Below are positions 21,406-32,200 of a DNA stretch of 64,000 bases, piece after piece. Source of the DNA: Candidatus Amulumruptor caecigallinarius (GTDB taxonomy: Bacteria; Bacteroidota; Bacteroidia; Bacteroidales; Muribaculaceae); NCBI GenBank assembly GCA_944321825.1, contig CALUMU010000001.1, positions 1-64,000 on the forward strand. Reading direction: 5' to 3'. Position numbers and translations under genes: made by a program. The notes beneath the pieces are model-generated. The model did not search any database, was not told the origin of the DNA, and was given only the letters and a program-made list of their open reading frames with translations. Numbering within the stretch: the first letter of the stretch is position 1; each line of letters opens with the position of its first letter.

Positions 21406-22398
21406 ATGGCTATTTTAGCATTTCAGCAACCTGACAAAGTCTTGATGCTCGAAGCCAACAACACGTTTGGCAAGTTTGAGTTCAAGCCTCTTGAGCCGGG
21501 CTATGGCATCACCATCGGCAACGCTCTTCGTCGCATACTCCTTTCAAGCCTCGAAGGCTACGCCATATCTACCATTAAGATTGACGGTGTACGCCATGAG
21601 TTTGACACTATCCCCGGTGTCAAGGAAGATGTCACTAACATCATCCTCAACCTCAAGAAGGTCGACCTCAAGCAGACAGTGGAAGATGCCGAAGACGAAA
21701 AGGTCTCTATCACCGTGTCAGGGACGGAGGTGTTCAAAGCCGGCGACATAGGCAAGGCACTCACGCACTTCGAAGTGCTCAACCCCGACCTTGTCATATG
21801 TAATTTGGATCCTGACGCAACATTCAACATTGAGCTCACAATCAACAAAGGGCGCGGTTGGGTTCCCGCCGAGGAAAATGCATCGCCCAACGATGCCATC
21901 GATGTCCTCGCAATCGACTCCATCTACACCCCCATCAAGAATGTGAAGTACACCGTTGACAACTTCCGCGTTGACCAGAAGACCGACTACGACAAACTCA
22001 CGCTTGAGATTACCACAAACGGCTCTATCCATCCCAAAGACGCTCTCAAGGAGGCCGCCAAAATCCTCATACACCACCTGATGCTCTTTTCCGACGAGAA
22101 AATCACTCTCGAGACCCCCGAGACATCCGATGACGAGGAATTTGACGAAGAAGTGCTCCACATGCGACAGCTCCTCAAGAGCAAGCTCGTGGATATGGAT
22201 CTCTCGGTCCGTGCGCTCAACTGCCTCAAGAGCGCCGAAGTCGAAACCCTCGGCGAACTCGTGGTATTCAACAAGAATGACCTCCTAAAGTTCCGTAACT
22301 TCGGCAAGAAGTCGCTCACTGAGCTTGATGAACTCCTTGCCAATCTGAACCTGTCGTTCGGAATGGATATTTCTAAATATAAACTCGACAAAGACTAA
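21406..22398 (+). CDS. rpoA: RNA polymerase alpha subunit
   Basis: Alpha subunit (330 residues). The N-terminal assembly domain includes [20 protein letters not shown], and the C-terminal DNA-contacting domain begins near residue 255 with [21 protein letters not shown]-type helices. Spacing to rpsD is 27 nt and to rplQ 9 nt, as in the alpha operon. Confidence 0.98.
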   Translation: MAILAFQQPDKVLMLEANNTFGKFEFKPLEPGYGITIGNALRRILLSSLEGYAISTIKIDGVRHEFDTIPGVKEDVTNIILNLKKVDLKQTVEDAEDEKVSITVSGTEVFKAGDIGKALTHFEVLNPDLVICNLDPDATFNIELTINKGRGWVPAEENASPNDAIDVLAIDSIYTPIKNVKYTVDNFRVDQKTDYDKLTLEITTNGSIHPKDALKEAAKILIHHLMLFSDEKITLETPETSDDEEFDEEVLHMRQLLKSKLVDMDLSVRALNCLKSAEVETLGELVVFNKNDLLKFRNFGKKSLTELDELLANLNLSFGMDISKYKLDKD

Positions 22399-22407
22399 TC
22401 ACTGACG

Positions 22408-22926
22408 ATGAGACACAATAAGAAATTCAACCATCTTGGTCGCAAGAAGGCTCACCGCGAAGCCATGCTGGCCAATATGACCATATCGCTTATCATGCAC
22501 AAGCGCATCAACACCACTCTGGCCAAGGCAAAAGCGCTGCGCATGTATGCAGAGCCGCTGATCAACCGCGCCAAGGATGACAACATGGCCAACCGTCGCC
22601 TCGTGTTCAGCTACCTCCAGAACAAGTATGCTGTCACAGAGCTTTTCCGCGAAATCGCGCAGAAGATCGCTGACCGCCCCGGAGGCTATACCCGCATCCT
22701 TAAGACCGGTAACCGTCTCGGCGACAACGCCCAGATGTGCTTCATTGAGCTCGTTGACTACAACGAAAACATGCTCAAGGCCAAGGACGAGAAGAAGACC
22801 GGCCGTACACGCCGTTCGCGCAAGTCTTCCAAGTCTGCCGCCGCTCCTGCTGCTGAAGCCCCCAAGGCCGAAGTTGCAGAGGCTCCCGCCGCAGCCGCCG
22901 AACCCGAAGCTCCCGCCGCAGAGTAA
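22408..22926 (+). CDS. rplQ: 50S ribosomal protein L17 with Ala/Pro/Glu tail
   Basis: bL17 (172 residues), the last gene of the supercluster. The first ~125 residues ([20 protein letters not shown] onward) are the normal L17. A low-complexity tail rich in Ala, Pro and Glu, from about residue 133, makes it about 45 residues longer than the E. coli protein; such tails are common in Bacteroidetes. A strong hairpin follows at 22984-23024. Confidence 0.97.
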   Translation: MRHNKKFNHLGRKKAHREAMLANMTISLIMHKRINTTLAKAKALRMYAEPLINRAKDDNMANRRLVFSYLQNKYAVTELFREIAQKIADRPGGYTRILKTGNRLGDNAQMCFIELVDYNENMLKAKDEKKTGRTRRSRKSSKSAAAPAAEAPKAEVAEAPAAAAEPEAPAAE

Positions 22927-22983
22927 TCTCTGCAGGGATTCAATCCGATACGGATCCAGCCCTATAGGGTTCCAATCCGATAC

Positions 22984-23024
22984 AAACAGACCAGCCACCG
23001 CTTCTGGCGGTGGCTGGTCTGTTT
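22984..23024 (+). terminator. Strong hairpin ending the ribosomal supercluster
   Basis: A perfect 18-bp stem (22984-23001 with 23007-23024) around a 5-nt loop. The left arm starts AAA so the right arm ends TTT, but the T-tract is short; it may act as a terminator or an mRNA 3' stabiliser. Confidence 0.75.
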
Positions 23025-23085
23025 CATATCCCCCCACCACTATCCTATAGATTGGCTAACTCCTCTAACTCCTCTAACTTCCATG

Positions 23086-23124
23086 TCTCCTAAGATTCCT
23101 AAGCCTCCTAAGATTCCTATTCCT
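23086..23124. repeat. CCTCCTAAG-type intergenic array
   Basis: Tandem 9-nt units CCTCCTAAG and ATTCCTAAG; similar arrays occur at 50119-50177 and 59384-59411. They are not CRISPR: there are no spacers of constant length. Confidence 0.7.
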
Positions 23125-23235
23125 TTTATATATTCGGCGTAATAAACAAGCAAGTGCGGTATGATTTGCATGTATGCGCGGCAATCGCTATCTTCGCGAT
23201 TGCCGGGGTCGGAGCGGCTCCGGCGCGAATATATT

Positions 23236-23505
23236 TTATTGGAAGGCGTTTATTGACGCTTGATTCTTGACGCTCTGAAATTCTCGCAAAATTTCGTCAC
23301 TGTCAAGGATGAAGCAGCGATAGATGTCCATGGCGATGTAGATTCGCCGCACTCCCTGTGCCGCCCCGATGGGCGCGGTGTGGGGCTTGCGGTCGCGGTT
23401 TGCATATATGAATGCGTGGGCTTCTGGCGTTGCTCGTTCTGCTACGATAGGCGATGCGAGAAGCCTCAGAGCGTAGGACGGGCGGCTGTAAGAATCTCCA
23501 CGCAT
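23236..23505 (-). CDS. Possible small hypothetical protein
   Basis: An 89-codon frame with neighbour-like codon use and no recognised domain, starting MRGDSYSRPSYALRLLASPI and ending KNQASINAFQ. It is antisense to the start of the LRR-gene leader and has no identified promoter. The counter-strand frame over the same region looks less protein-like. It could be a real short gene, a remnant or chance. Confidence 0.35.
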   Translation of the reverse strand: MRGDSYSRPSYALRLLASPIVAERATPEAHAFIYANRDRKPHTAPIGAAQGVRRIYIAMDIYRCFILDSDEILREFQSVKNQASINAFQ

Positions 23506-23567
23506 TCCGCGTTTGTATCATCTGTGCCGCCCGGGGATTGCGGCAACAAATCATCTTATAAACCATT

Positions 23568-24761
23568 ATGAAACCGATCTTTACAAGAATTGTTCTGACG
23601 GCCACCGCCGTGCTCACCGCCGCCACCGCCCATGCCTACGACTTTGAAGTGGACGGCATCTACTACAACCTCCTTTCCGCCACCGACCGCACCGTCGAAG
23701 TGACCTACAAGGAAATGGGAAATAATAACTACTCTGGCGAAATAGTCATTCCCAACAAAGTAGCATATTCCAACATTGAATTTGTTGTGACTGCGGTCGG
23801 GGACTATGCGTTTAATGGCTCTTACGAACTGACTGGGGTAAAGATTCCTGACACAGTTATTATAATCGGAAATGGTGCTTTTTTCGGCTGCAGTAAGTTA
23901 AAAGAGGTTGTGTTGGGTAATTCTATTGACTTGATATCCAGTCAAGCATTTTATGGATGTCGTAGTTTGAAAGCCATTGTTATTCCTCCTTCTGTGACTG
24001 TAATTGGTGGAGGCGCTTTCATGTATTGTACTTCATTGGACTCCATTGTTTTGCCATCTTCCGTAAGCACTGTAGGACGTGGGATATTTGAATATTGTTC
24101 CTCCCTTACGTCGGTTATACTCCCAGATGGACTTGCTGAGATTCCAACCGCCATGTTTTTAGGTTGTAGTTCTTTGACTTCTGTAGAACTCCCAGATGGT
24201 ATTACAACAATAGAACAAGAATTGTTCACTGGCTGTGTCAGTTTGAAATCAATTAAGATACCGTTATCTGTTACTCTCATAGATGACTCGGCTTTCAGTA
24301 GTTCTGGTTTGGAGTCTGTAGTGATTCCTGATAACATTAAACGCATTAGTTATGGTGTTTTTCATAATTGTGTAAACTTAAAGGAGATTGTTCTTGGAAA
24401 ATCATTAGAGTGTATTAATACGAGAGCCCTGTCTGGCTGCACATCTCTTGTTTCAATCACGAGTCTCAACTTGGACGTTCCTACGTGTCAAACATATGTA
24501 TTTGAAAATGTCAACAAATTCCAGTGCAAAGTATATGTGCCGGAGGGTAGCGTAGATGCCTACAGGGCAGCCGAGGGATGGAAGGAGTTCTTGTTTATAG
24601 AGCCGATATCCGAGTCGGGCGTGGACGAAATGGGAGCTGATGCCGATGGTGTTACCGCCGTGGAGTATTACGACCTGCAGGGTGTGCGCTTAGACGCACC
24701 CACCAAAGGTGTCAACATCGTAGTGTATTCCGACGGCTCCCGCCGCAAAGTCGTCCTCTGA
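23568..24761 (+). CDS. Secreted leucine-rich-repeat (BspA-type LRR_5) protein
   Basis: A 397-residue surface or secreted protein. Residues 1-22 form a signal peptide (MKPIFTRIVLTATAVLTAAT then AHA). Residues ~60-310 hold BspA-type repeats such as GNGAFFGCSKLKEVVL, found in adhesins and host-binding proteins of gut Bacteroidales. The C-terminus has a VEYYDLQGVRLDAPTKG segment ending RRKVVL, a tail type shared with the C10 protease at 54881-56896. The ends have the GC-rich codon use of the neighbours, while the middle (about 23740-24540) is AT-rich, suggesting a recombined repeat core. The ligand is unknown. Confidence 0.88.
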   Translation: MKPIFTRIVLTATAVLTAATAHAYDFEVDGIYYNLLSATDRTVEVTYKEMGNNNYSGEIVIPNKVAYSNIEFVVTAVGDYAFNGSYELTGVKIPDTVIIIGNGAFFGCSKLKEVVLGNSIDLISSQAFYGCRSLKAIVIPPSVTVIGGGAFMYCTSLDSIVLPSSVSTVGRGIFEYCSSLTSVILPDGLAEIPTAMFLGCSSLTSVELPDGITTIEQELFTGCVSLKSIKIPLSVTLIDDSAFSSSGLESVVIPDNIKRISYGVFHNCVNLKEIVLGKSLECINTRALSGCTSLVSITSLNLDVPTCQTYVFENVNKFQCKVYVPEGSVDAYRAAEGWKEFLFIEPISESGVDEMGADADGVTAVEYYDLQGVRLDAPTKGVNIVVYSDGSRRKVVL

Positions 24762-25105
24762 CGACCTAACCGCCACATGCGAAACCCTCGGAGAGGGTGG
24801 GCGGACAGTAGGGCGGGGCGCAAGCCCCGTCATACTGTCCACCCCACAAGCACCAGCCCTGCAAGGGCTACAATAAAAAGCACACCGCGTCAGCGGTGGC
24901 AAGTGCTTGCGCCGCCAGCCCTTGCAGGGTTGATTTACCGTCGGTAGCATATGTGACGGAGTTCGCGCTCCGCCCTATCGTTTTTACGCTCCTGCGGAGC
25001 TTTAAGGGTTCGGCTGCATCAGGGTGCGTCCCTACAAGGCCACACCAACAAACAGCGTCCACCAATTTCGGGTAGGCACATATCGCGTAGCGATGACATC
25101 GGTGG
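24762..25105. repeat. Dispersed palindromic repeat, copy 2
   Basis: This 344-nt gap between two convergent genes is made of hairpins and repeats. GACAGTA (24804-24810) pairs with TACTGTC (24833-24839) around GGGGC/GCCCC and could terminate both genes. The 24 bases at 24980-25003 are the exact inverse of 3316-3339. GTGCGTCCCTAC at 25024-25035 matches 3255-3266. CCCTGCAAGGGCT and AGCCCTTGCAGGG are inverted around 24857-24927. Confidence 0.75.
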
Positions 25106-27031
25106 TTATGGCTTGACGGAGATGATGGAGCCGTCGGCGGTCATGGTGACGGCTTCGCGGTCAAGCAGCTCGCGGACGGCTTCGATGACGGCATCGCGGT
25201 GCGACGGACCAAGCTGCGCCACCATGTAGTCGATGGTGTGTCCGCCGGGCTGTCCGGCGAGATACATGACACTCTCCGCTACATTGACTGTGGTCGTGGA
25301 TGACGCAGAGCGTCGGCTGCGGCACACGTCGCACCGTCCGCAGTCTGTCTCTGGCTTCTCGCCGAAATATTCAAGCATCCCGGTGACTCGGCAGCGGTCC
25401 GTGTCGAAAGCAAACCGCCGCATAGCTGCTATGCGGTGTTCCATCACCTGCTTGCGCTGCTCATAGACATTCAGAGGCATATCCACATGCTTGGGCAGCA
25501 CACGCCGTATGGGCAGATAGAGGTAGGGCAGAGTGCGGCGTGGTATGTAGTGCAGAGCATGGAGCCGCGTAAGCTCCAACAGGGCTTCATAGACGGCGTT
25601 CTCGGTCATCTGGCATCTGGAGGCTATCATCGGCTCTGAGATGCCTACATAGTCGGCAAACAGCCCCGAATAGCTCCTCAGCAGGCATTGCAGCACACGG
25701 TCGGCATCGCCGCTGAGATCTAAGTCATAAAGCCGCTGCTTGTCGGTAAGCATCATGACACGTCCGCGTCCGCTGATGTCGTCGCTGTATTCGACATATC
25801 CGGCGCGTGTTAGCAACCCGAGTGCCGAGTGCGCCATCGTGGCGTTGAGGCGGTAGGTCGCTACGAAGCGGTTGAAGTCGAACTCGTAAGTGTGTCCTAC
25901 GCCCTCACCCACGGGGACTGACACGAAGTTACAGGCCAGCTCGTAGACCTTGCGTATGTAATCCTTCGGGGGAAATGCGTCGGATATGCGCCGCGACAGG
26001 GTAGCCTTGTCATAAGGGGCTGCCAGCAGCACGGCGAAGGCGTGTTTGCCGTCACGTCCGGCGCGTCCGGCTTCCTGGTAGTATTCCTCAAGCGACGGCG
26101 GCAAGTCGTAGTGTACCACGACCCTCACGTCGGGCTTGTCTATGCCCATGCCGAAAGCGTTTGTCGCCACGATTACACGGAGCGAACCGTCTTTCCAGCG
26201 GTTCTGTTTGTCCGCCTTGTCTGCCGGGTCGAGCCCGGCATGGTAGTAGTCGGCACTGATGCCCTTTTCGGTCAGCATACGAGCTATCTCCACGGTGCGG
26301 CGACGTGACCTGACATACACTATGGCCGTGCCTTCCACGCCCCTGAGTACCCGCAGCAGAGGCTCCTCCTTGTGCACGTCGTATCTCACGATGTAGCTCA
26401 GATTGTCGCGGTGGAAACTCCGGGCATATATCCTGCGCTCCTTGAACGCGAGACGCTCCATTATATCTTCCGCTACCTGTGGGGTGGCCGACGCGGTCAG
26501 GGCGAGCACCGGGGCGTGGGGAAACAGCCTCCGCACATCGGCTATGGCGAGGTAGCTCGGCCGGAAGTCGTAGCCCCACTGCGATATGCAGTGTGCTTCA
26601 TCGACCACTATCATGCTGACAGGCAGCGATGACAGGGACGACACGAATGTCGCCGAGCGGAGTTTCTCGGGTGATACGTAGAGCAGCCGCGCCTTGCCGG
26701 CATGGCAGCGGTCAAGCGCGAGGTTGTGTTCGCGCAGACTCATCCCGGAGTAGAGATATGTGGCAGGGATGCCTACGCTGCGCAGATTGTCCACTTGGTC
26801 CTTCATCAGCGATATGAGCGGAGTGACCACCAAGGTCACGCCGTCGAGCATCATCGCCGGTACCTGGAACGTCAGGCTCTTGCCGCCTCCCGTAGGGAGC
26901 AGCCCGAGGGTGTCGTGGCCTGACAGCACCGACGTGATTATTTCCTGTTGAAGCGGCCGGAACGACCCGTATCCCCAGTATTGGCGGAGGACGGCGAGCA
27001 TGTCATCCGATAGAGTTCCCTGAAAGCCCAT
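25106..27031 (-). CDS. recQ: ATP-dependent DNA helicase RecQ
   Basis: A 641-residue RecQ-family 3'-5' helicase for repair of stalled forks. Walker A is GLLPTGGGKSLTFQVPAM near residue 45, the DEAH box is VVDEAHCISQWGYDFRP, then SATA and the late arginine motif HYDLPPSLEEYYQEAGRAGR. The zinc-binding cysteines are in MLEYFGEKPETDCGRCDVC near residue 555, followed by a winged helix. There is no HRDC domain at the end. It follows recJ by 45 nt on the same strand, so the two are probably co-transcribed. Confidence 0.97.
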   Translation of the reverse strand: MGFQGTLSDDMLAVLRQYWGYGSFRPLQQEIITSVLSGHDTLGLLPTGGGKSLTFQVPAMMLDGVTLVVTPLISLMKDQVDNLRSVGIPATYLYSGMSLREHNLALDRCHAGKARLLYVSPEKLRSATFVSSLSSLPVSMIVVDEAHCISQWGYDFRPSYLAIADVRRLFPHAPVLALTASATPQVAEDIMERLAFKERRIYARSFHRDNLSYIVRYDVHKEEPLLRVLRGVEGTAIVYVRSRRRTVEIARMLTEKGISADYYHAGLDPADKADKQNRWKDGSLRVIVATNAFGMGIDKPDVRVVVHYDLPPSLEEYYQEAGRAGRDGKHAFAVLLAAPYDKATLSRRISDAFPPKDYIRKVYELACNFVSVPVGEGVGHTYEFDFNRFVATYRLNATMAHSALGLLTRAGYVEYSDDISGRGRVMMLTDKQRLYDLDLSGDADRVLQCLLRSYSGLFADYVGISEPMIASRCQMTENAVYEALLELTRLHALHYIPRRTLPYLYLPIRRVLPKHVDMPLNVYEQRKQVMEHRIAAMRRFAFDTDRCRVTGMLEYFGEKPETDCGRCDVCRSRRSASSTTTVNVAESVMYLAGQPGGHTIDYMVAQLGPSHRDAVIEAVRELLDREAVTMTADGSIISVKP

Positions 27032-27076
27032 GGCTGTAGGCGGTCTTAGAGGCTGTTTTAAGTTTGCAACAGCTTC

Positions 27077-28804
27077 TTATTGACGGGGGCGGATTTCCTT
27101 GATGAGAAGCTGTATCGCAGTGTTTGACCGCATGTGCTTGTTTTCCTCGATGGTATAGCATATGTCAAACGGACGTCCGGCGTGGATGTGGTCGAAGTAC
27201 CGCGCCATGTTGAATCCGATGCCGTTGAACACTTTGCCCGATGTGGGGTCGACAAGCTCCAGTTTGATATGCTCGAGGTTTTTTCCGACGAGCTTGCTCG
27301 TGCCGAAATCTGTAACATTCTCCGTACAGAACACCGGCTTCTGGTTGCCCGGTCCGAAAGGATTGAAGTGGCGCAGCGTGCTGACAAATTCAGGCGTTAT
27401 CTGCGAGAACGTCACCACAGCGTCTATGTAGAGCTGCGGTGTGAGCTGGTCGGGTGTGATATTGGCGCTGACATATTCTTCAAACCGCCGGCGGAACTCC
27501 GTGATGTTTTCCTCCTTCATCGAAAGCCCGACAGCATAGGGATGCCCACCGAAATTTTCAAGCAGGTCGCGCACGCTGTCGGCAGCCTTGTAGACATCGA
27601 AGCCCTGCACCGAGCGTGACGAGCCAGTGGCCAGTCCGTTGGCGTTGGTCAGCACCACCACAGGCTTGTAGTACAGCTCGGTCAAGCGTGAAGCCACGAT
27701 GCCTATGATGCCCTTGTGCCAATCCTTGTTGTAGATGACTATCGATTTCTGCGAAGCCAGGTCGTCGCTGTGGCCTTCAAGCAGGGCGTTTGCCTCCTCG
27801 GTGATTCGTTTGTCGAGTTCCTTACGGTCCTGGTTGTACTGGTCTATGGCTTTTGCGCGGGCGAGAGCGTCTGAGCTGTCGCGTGATACGAGAAGCTCCA
27901 CGGCCTCGCGTCCGCTCTGCATACGCCCCGATGCGTTGATGCGCGGCCCGATTTTGAATATAAGGTCGCTGACGGTGATTTCCTTGCCCGTGAGGCCGCA
28001 GATGCGTATGATGCCTCGCAGCCCCATGTTGGGGTTGCTGTTGATGCGCCGCAGTCCGTGGTAGGCCATGATGCGGTTTTCGCCTACCATGGGCACTATG
28101 TCCGCTGCTATCGATACCGCTACCAAGTCAAGCAGTGCAAACAGGTCGGAAGTGTCAAGCCCGTTGGAGATGGCAAAAGCCTGCATCAGCTTGAACCCCA
28201 CTCCACATCCGCTCAGGTGCGGAAAAGGGTAGTTGGAGCCTTCGAGCTTGGGATTGAGTATCGCCACGGCATCGGGCAGCTTGTCGTCGGCCATGTGGTG
28301 GTCGCATATGATGAACCCGATGCCCTTTGACTTGGCATATGCTATCTCTTCCACCGCTTTGACTCCGCAGTCGAGTATGATGATGAGCTTGACTCCGCTT
28401 TCGGCGGCTGCGTCTATGGCCGGGATGCTTACGCCGTAGCCCTCGTCGTAGCGGGTGGGTATGTAATAGTCTATGTTCGAGTAAAAATTGCTGAGATATT
28501 TGTAGACGAGCGCTACGGCAGTGGTGCCGTCTACATCGTAGTCGCCAAATACTCTTATCTTTTCCTTTCGCCCCATTACGGAGTTGATACAATCCACGGC
28601 TTCGGCCATACCGTCGAGCAGGAATGGGTCGTGCATATCACCGAGCGACGGGTGGAAGAACCTTTCGGCCTCGTCAATGGTGGTAATGCCACGCTCCATC
28701 AGCAACTCGCTGATAGGCTGGCAGTTGGCGAAGCGTTTGTCAAGCTCCGTCTCCTGCTTCTGCTGCTTGGATGTAAGGGGCACATAATTCCATGTCCTTG
28801 TCAT
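27077..28804 (-). CDS. recJ: Single-strand-specific exonuclease RecJ
   Basis: A 575-residue 5'-3' exonuclease of the DHH family, working in RecF-type recombination and mismatch repair. DYDVDGTTAVALV near residue 90 and a CDHHMAD motif near residue 165 carry metal ligands; the later GRINASGRMQSGREAVELLV and GGHPYAVGLSM are typical. Normal length. recQ follows 45 nt downstream, and the pair matches the RecQ/RecJ joint action in end resection. Confidence 0.97.
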   Translation of the reverse strand: MTRTWNYVPLTSKQQKQETELDKRFANCQPISELLMERGITTIDEAERFFHPSLGDMHDPFLLDGMAEAVDCINSVMGRKEKIRVFGDYDVDGTTAVALVYKYLSNFYSNIDYYIPTRYDEGYGVSIPAIDAAAESGVKLIIILDCGVKAVEEIAYAKSKGIGFIICDHHMADDKLPDAVAILNPKLEGSNYPFPHLSGCGVGFKLMQAFAISNGLDTSDLFALLDLVAVSIAADIVPMVGENRIMAYHGLRRINSNPNMGLRGIIRICGLTGKEITVSDLIFKIGPRINASGRMQSGREAVELLVSRDSSDALARAKAIDQYNQDRKELDKRITEEANALLEGHSDDLASQKSIVIYNKDWHKGIIGIVASRLTELYYKPVVVLTNANGLATGSSRSVQGFDVYKAADSVRDLLENFGGHPYAVGLSMKEENITEFRRRFEEYVSANITPDQLTPQLYIDAVVTFSQITPEFVSTLRHFNPFGPGNQKPVFCTENVTDFGTSKLVGKNLEHIKLELVDPTSGKVFNGIGFNMARYFDHIHAGRPFDICYTIEENKHMRSNTAIQLLIKEIRPRQ

Positions 28805-29240
28805 TTATGTTGTTTTTTTATTTCCTCTTCGGTATGGCGGTCATTGGGAGACGGTGGCTCCCCAGACCGCAAAAGTGACGCCGGTCCGAAACAAGATGTC
28901 GTCGGGGTTACATGGTCTATTCGCGTCCTGTCATGCCAAGAAAAGAGGTCAGACAAGGATGTCGGGGATGCTTTTACATGCAGGTTATCCCGTGTAGTTC
29001 CGTATTAGATTATGTTGATGATAATTTACGGAGGTCCGGATGTGTAAGGCCGTTGCTTATATTGTGTTGCTTCGTGACGGTACTTTTCGCAAATTTAGCA
29101 AAAAATCCTCTATATTCCCTATCGGTTGTGTTAGAAACTCTTAAAGGTTCCGTAATAAATGGCAATCCCGCGCCAAACCTGTCGAGGGGGCATGGCGCGG
29201 GATGCGTGTATATGTCTTTATACGGTGTGTTGGCGGCGAC
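28805..29240. other. 436-nt gap between recJ and the porU-like gene
   Basis: No gene is supported; a plus-strand frame here lacks family features. It holds the terminator for the minus-strand PorU-like gene (29165-29203) and a minus-strand TAAATTTG box at 29090-29097 that would give recJ a long (~290-nt) leader. Confidence 0.6.
29165..29203 (-). terminator. Hairpin downstream of PorU-like gene
   Basis: ATCCCGCGCCA (29165-29175) pairs perfectly with TGGCGCGGGAT (29193-29203), an 11-bp stem; on the minus strand it is followed by an AT-rich stretch with a short T run. Confidence 0.6.
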
Positions 29241-32200
29241 TTATTTCACCACTACAAACTCTGCCGATGGGGAGTGTCCGTAGACGTTGCCGTTGCGTAT
29301 GATTACATTGGCTTTGTAGCGGCCGTCGGGAACCTTGTTGCCGGCGTTGTCTGTCAAGTCCCATGTGCCGGCAGCCCCGACACCATGTGCGGTATATACG
29401 GTGCTGCCTGACATGTCGCGTATCACGAGAGTCAGCTCGGCTTGCTCAGGCACTGTGAGGTCTGTGATGCTGTAGCTCATCATGTCGCGAGCGGGGTCGT
29501 CCTCTACCGTGAGGGTTGCGTTGAGGTCGGTGCTTATGACAGTGAAGTCGATACTCTCGGATGCGGTGTTGCCGGCGTTGTCGCTGACTGTCAGGCTGAG
29601 GGTGTGCCGTCCGTCGGCAAGGTCTGACAGCGGGTAGACGAGTGCCATGCCGTTGTCGGCTGAAGGGGTCATGTGTGACAGCACGTTCTGGAGCTCTGTA
29701 GTCCCGTCAAGTACAAGGCGGAGGTTGTTGCTGAGAGCGTCCGATACGTCTATGCCGGTCAAGGCATCTGTCACCGTCGCGTACACCACAGGATTGGATG
29801 AGACTGCGGCGCCTGCTCTGAATGTGGCGGCGTTGTCGAGATACATGCTTGCAATCGTCGGGGCTTCGGTGTCGGATGATTCCGGGTCATTCTCGGCTTT
29901 GACAGAGAGCGACTTCGATACTCCTGTCGCTACCATGTCTTTGCCGGAAGATATGGCGTAGACGCTGATACGGTTGCAGATGCCTGGGAGATTGCCTGGA
30001 GGCATGGTAAACGAGGCTTCGAAAATGCCGTCTTTTACGGGAACCGTGAATTTGGCTATCTGGGAGTCGTCCCATTCCATTGCCATCTTGCTGAGAGTGG
30101 AGCGTTCGGGCCCGTCAAGCACTGTGATGGTCGCAGTGCCGTCGAATCCTGAGTCTGCTGTGTCGTCGCCGATGGCGGCGATGTGCCCTTTGAGCGTGAC
30201 AGTGCTGTAAGGCTCGACGATGGTGCTACCTTCGTCATCGTCGGATGTGGAGGGCTGTCTGCCGGCGATTTCGTCGAGTACAGCCTTGTGGGTGAGTCCT
30301 ATGACAGGGAGGGCAGGGTCGCCTGCAAGGACGTAGCATCCCGAATTGACAGTCAGGTTTTCATAGCTGCTGGCGGCCATGTTGTTGTCGCGCATGAGTG
30401 TGCGTTTGGCTGCGCGGTACACGTCCCCTATATACATCCCGGACTTTGCTGAATACAGGCGGTTGATGACCTCCTGCACCAGCATGGTGTTTTGTGTCGG
30501 GAACACTTCGCGGCATGCGGCCACTACTGCCATCATTCCGCCGCCTGATTTGGTGATGAAGTTATGGACCAGACTGTTGTTATACCAATCATATGTGAAT
30601 GTCGAACAGGTGCCGAGAGCTGCAAAGGGCTTATGGTCGTAGTATGTCGACGCAATCAGCTGGTTGTTCCATACCGGGAATACGCTCTCGAAAGCTTCGG
30701 CGCGGGAGTGGCCTAAATATGAGAAGAAGTACGCGCCGGCGTTGAGCGAGGCGGCTATGTCCGAATGTACCTGGTCTTCACGGTTGTCGTTGCCGCTGTC
30801 ATACAGCTCGGTATATATATTGTCGATTATACCGGCCGGATTGGCTGCTGCGGCCGTGGTGCGCGCTTCGTAGGCATCTTCGGTAAACTGCCGGCTCGCA
30901 TCGCCCAGCATGGTCAGGCGGTTGAACCTGTCCGATTCGCCTGGGAAATTCTTGAGGTAGTCGCCGATTTTGTCCACGGCCTGGTCTGCGTCGGCCTGGG
31001 TCAAGGCATCTATTATGCCCACGGCCACGCTTGCGTAGGTCTGGTGGGCGCGGTCGCCGACGAAGTCGTCGTTGACTATGCCGAAGTAGTCGGCAAGTGC
31101 GTAGTTGCCCGTGACGACGTTTGTCAGGAACGGGTCTTCGGCTTGATATGTCAGCAGGTATCCGTTGCCGGGAGCGGCCATGTGCACATTGTCATATGAC
31201 ATGGGACCGAAGAGGAGCATGTAGCGGAATGTGCTTTTGTCGTCTACGATGGTGCGGTTGCCGTTGCTGTCGTAATGCCATATGTTCTCGTCGTCGTATT
31301 GGTAGCTGGCATCGCTGCTGCGTCCGCGTTCAAAGAGCATTTTGGCAAACAGACGGTAGGCCATGGCATGTGGTGTGCCGGATGAAAATTCGTTGATGAT
31401 CTGGTCATGCGTGACGACTTTGACATCCATGCCCTGATACTCGCGGTGCAGGTCTGCGAGCTTTTGGGCCTGTGGTTTGAAAGCGTCTACAGTGACGATG
31501 AGCATTGTCGGCACGGATGAGCCGCCGGTGCCGATGGCATGGAGATTCTGAGGCTCGACCGTTCCTGCCATTTCGGGGATATACTGCGTCTTCGAGGGGT
31601 CAAATGCGATGAGCTGGCGGCATCCTGCCACGTCCTGGGTGCGGAAGTCGTAATTCCAGGCTGAAGAGGTCGATGTGGGCTGGATACGGGCGATGTTTGA
31701 CGGGACGGACACGTCCCATACTATAGGTGCGGCTGAGAGTGTAGCTTCAGGCATGGAGCCGGAGGCTGGAATTTTTTTGGATAGCGCGAGGCCGGTGTTG
31801 GCGGTGTCGAAAGTGTTGACATACATCAGCATCTGGGCATCGCGGAGGTAATTCTTGCGAGTGTACAGCACCATTTCGTCATGACGGGCTATCCAGTTGC
31901 TCAACGTATGGGCTGTCCCTCCGTCAGTGTTTGGGGTCTCCACATTTATTACGATAGGATTGGAGAGCGCCGAAGCATCGGCCCCGGAGGGTATGATGAC
32001 TTTGAAGCTGACATTGCTCCAGTTGGTATATCCGTGGTAGCGGTAGAGATCGGACTGTGCGTGGGCGTTGGAGACGGTGGTGGTCTCTATGTCTGAAACC
32101 TGCACATCGCTGACACCCGCCATGGCTGGGGTCAGCTTGAAAGTGGAGCTTGGGTTGCGGGTGCTTTCGAATCCGTAACGGATGTTGAGGTTGCAGCGAG

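Larger units (their letters stand above)
22927..23235. other. Gap after rplQ with terminator and short repeats
   Basis: Holds the terminator below, a short direct repeat CAATCCGATAC in two copies (about 22940 and 22970), tandem TCCTCTAAC units (23060-23079) and an array of CCTCCTAAG/ATTCCTAAG units (23086-23124). No gene is supported in this part. Confidence 0.6.

Noticed and set aside
22931-22975. Duplicated CAATCCGATAC as an insertion footprint
   Set aside because: Too short and close to a hairpin; chance duplication cannot be excluded.
28912-29283. 123-codon plus-strand frame after recJ
   Set aside because: Overlaps the terminator and the end of the PorU-like gene, with atypical composition.
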